From positions 31,942 to 38,052 of the forward strand of contig DNIT01000100.1 of the NCBI GenBank assembly GCA_003489345.1: a stretch of 6,111 nucleotides of DNA. Direction: 5' to 3'. Within the stretch, counting starts at the first letter, position 1. Each line of letters starts with the position of its first letter. Under the pieces are notes generated by a model. That model saw nothing but the letters and a program-made list of their open reading frames with translations. It was not told the DNA's origin and did no database searches. Positions 5,909 to 6,111 of the stretch are shown piece by piece. Source of the DNA: Pelotomaculum sp. GTDB taxonomy: Bacteria; Bacillota; Desulfotomaculia; Desulfotomaculales; Pelotomaculaceae. Position numbers and translations under genes: made by a program.

Positions 5909-5913
5909 CGTCC

Positions 5914-6111
5914 ATGGGGGTTTTCTCCGGCTTGGAAGGAAGTCTGGAAAAATACATTGATAATTTTTTTAAGGATAATTTTGGCGGCCGCGTCCAACCT
6001 GTGGATATCGCCAAAAAACTGGCCCGTGAGATGAGGGACGCACGGCGGGTCAGTATTAGCAACATATACGTACCAAACTTGTATACTGTTTTTCTGCACC
6101 CCGCCGATTGC
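5914..6111 (+). CDS. DUF3662 / FhaA-type N-terminal domain protein, 3' truncated by window edge
   Basis: Sixty-six codons are visible, starting MGVFSGLEGSLEKYID, and the frame is open to the right edge. NFGGRVQPVDIAKKLAREM (23-41) and ISNIYVPNLYTVFLHPADC (48-66) match the DUF3662 domain found at the N-terminus of FhaA-type proteins. In that family a linker and a C-terminal FHA domain follow, the latter binding phosphothreonine. In actinobacteria FhaA works with PknB-type kinases and cell-wall precursor export. In clostridia the gene usually begins a cluster with a second FHA protein, a FtsW/RodA-type protein, a penicillin-binding protein, a PP2C phosphatase and a PASTA kinase. Whether the FHA domain and those neighbours are present cannot be seen here. 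The 205-nt gap and the hairpin before it suggest a separate or attenuated transcription unit. A seven-T run at 5964-5970 encodes part of NFFK. Confidence 0.88.
   Translation, partial: MGVFSGLEGSLEKYIDNFFKDNFGGRVQPVDIAKKLAREMRDARRVSISNIYVPNLYTVFLHPADC

Larger units (their letters stand above)
5709..5913. other. AT-rich intergenic region, rlmN to FhaA-type gene
   Basis: This is the only real gap in the window, 205 nt long and more AT-rich than the genes. It holds a short ORF (5743-5778), a hairpin with a T-tract (5770-5801), a GCCGG/CCGGC arm pair (5802-5806 with 5847-5851) and the ribosome site of the next gene. TATATT (5852-5857) and TAAAAT (5875-5880) resemble -10 boxes, but neither has a good -35 box at 16-18 nt. 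I therefore name no promoter. I recognise no riboswitch family here. Confidence 0.7.

Noticed and set aside
5718..6065. 115-codon minus-strand frame over the rlmN-fhaA gap
   Set aside because: Half of it is antisense to the conserved DUF3662 coding region; the translation is Arg/Ser-rich with no motif, and no convincing ribosome site was noticed.

Overview
The window reads as one strand of housekeeping genes from an anaerobic, moderately GC-rich Firmicute. The best fit is the Peptococcaceae (Pelotomaculum / Desulfotomaculum type). The reasons are the priA-def-fmt-rsmB-rlmN order, a DUF116 (COG1852) gene between fmt and rsmB, strong AGGAGG-type ribosome sites, use of TTG and GTG starts, and a DUF3662/FhaA-type gene directly after rlmN. 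This placement rests on remembered gene order and protein style; no search was run.

Layout, all on the + strand: the C-terminal part of priA (replication restart helicase, cut by the left edge); def (peptide deformylase); fmt (Met-tRNA formyltransferase); a two-helix membrane protein with a cysteine-rich DUF116 domain; rsmB (16S rRNA m5C967 methyltransferase), which overlaps the DUF116 gene by 53 nt; rlmN (radical-SAM 23S rRNA/tRNA m2A methyltransferase); a 205-nt AT-rich gap; and the first 66 codons of a DUF3662/FhaA-type protein, cut by the right edge. From priA to rlmN the gaps are 14, 11, 19, -53 and 43 nt with no terminator visible, so this is probably one operon. Fmt and Def act at the two ends of the formyl-methionine cycle. 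RsmB and RlmN modify rRNA near the ribosomal P site and the peptidyl-transferase/exit-tunnel region. The shared theme is translation initiation and ribosome maturation, with priA as the usual upstream neighbour.

The most interesting parts are small. A 16-codon ORF bridges rsmB and rlmN, overlapping the rsmB stop as ATGA and the rlmN start as GTGA. After rlmN, an 11-codon ORF with a good ribosome site ends inside the left arm of a hairpin that is followed by seven T. This is the geometry of a leader-peptide attenuator or a plain terminator ahead of the FhaA-type gene. The DUF116 gene is uncharacterised, carries a nine-T homopolymer at the end of its core domain, and has a tail running into rsmB. 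No mobile element, CRISPR array, tRNA or rRNA gene was seen. Apart from these points the window is ordinary conserved chromosome.
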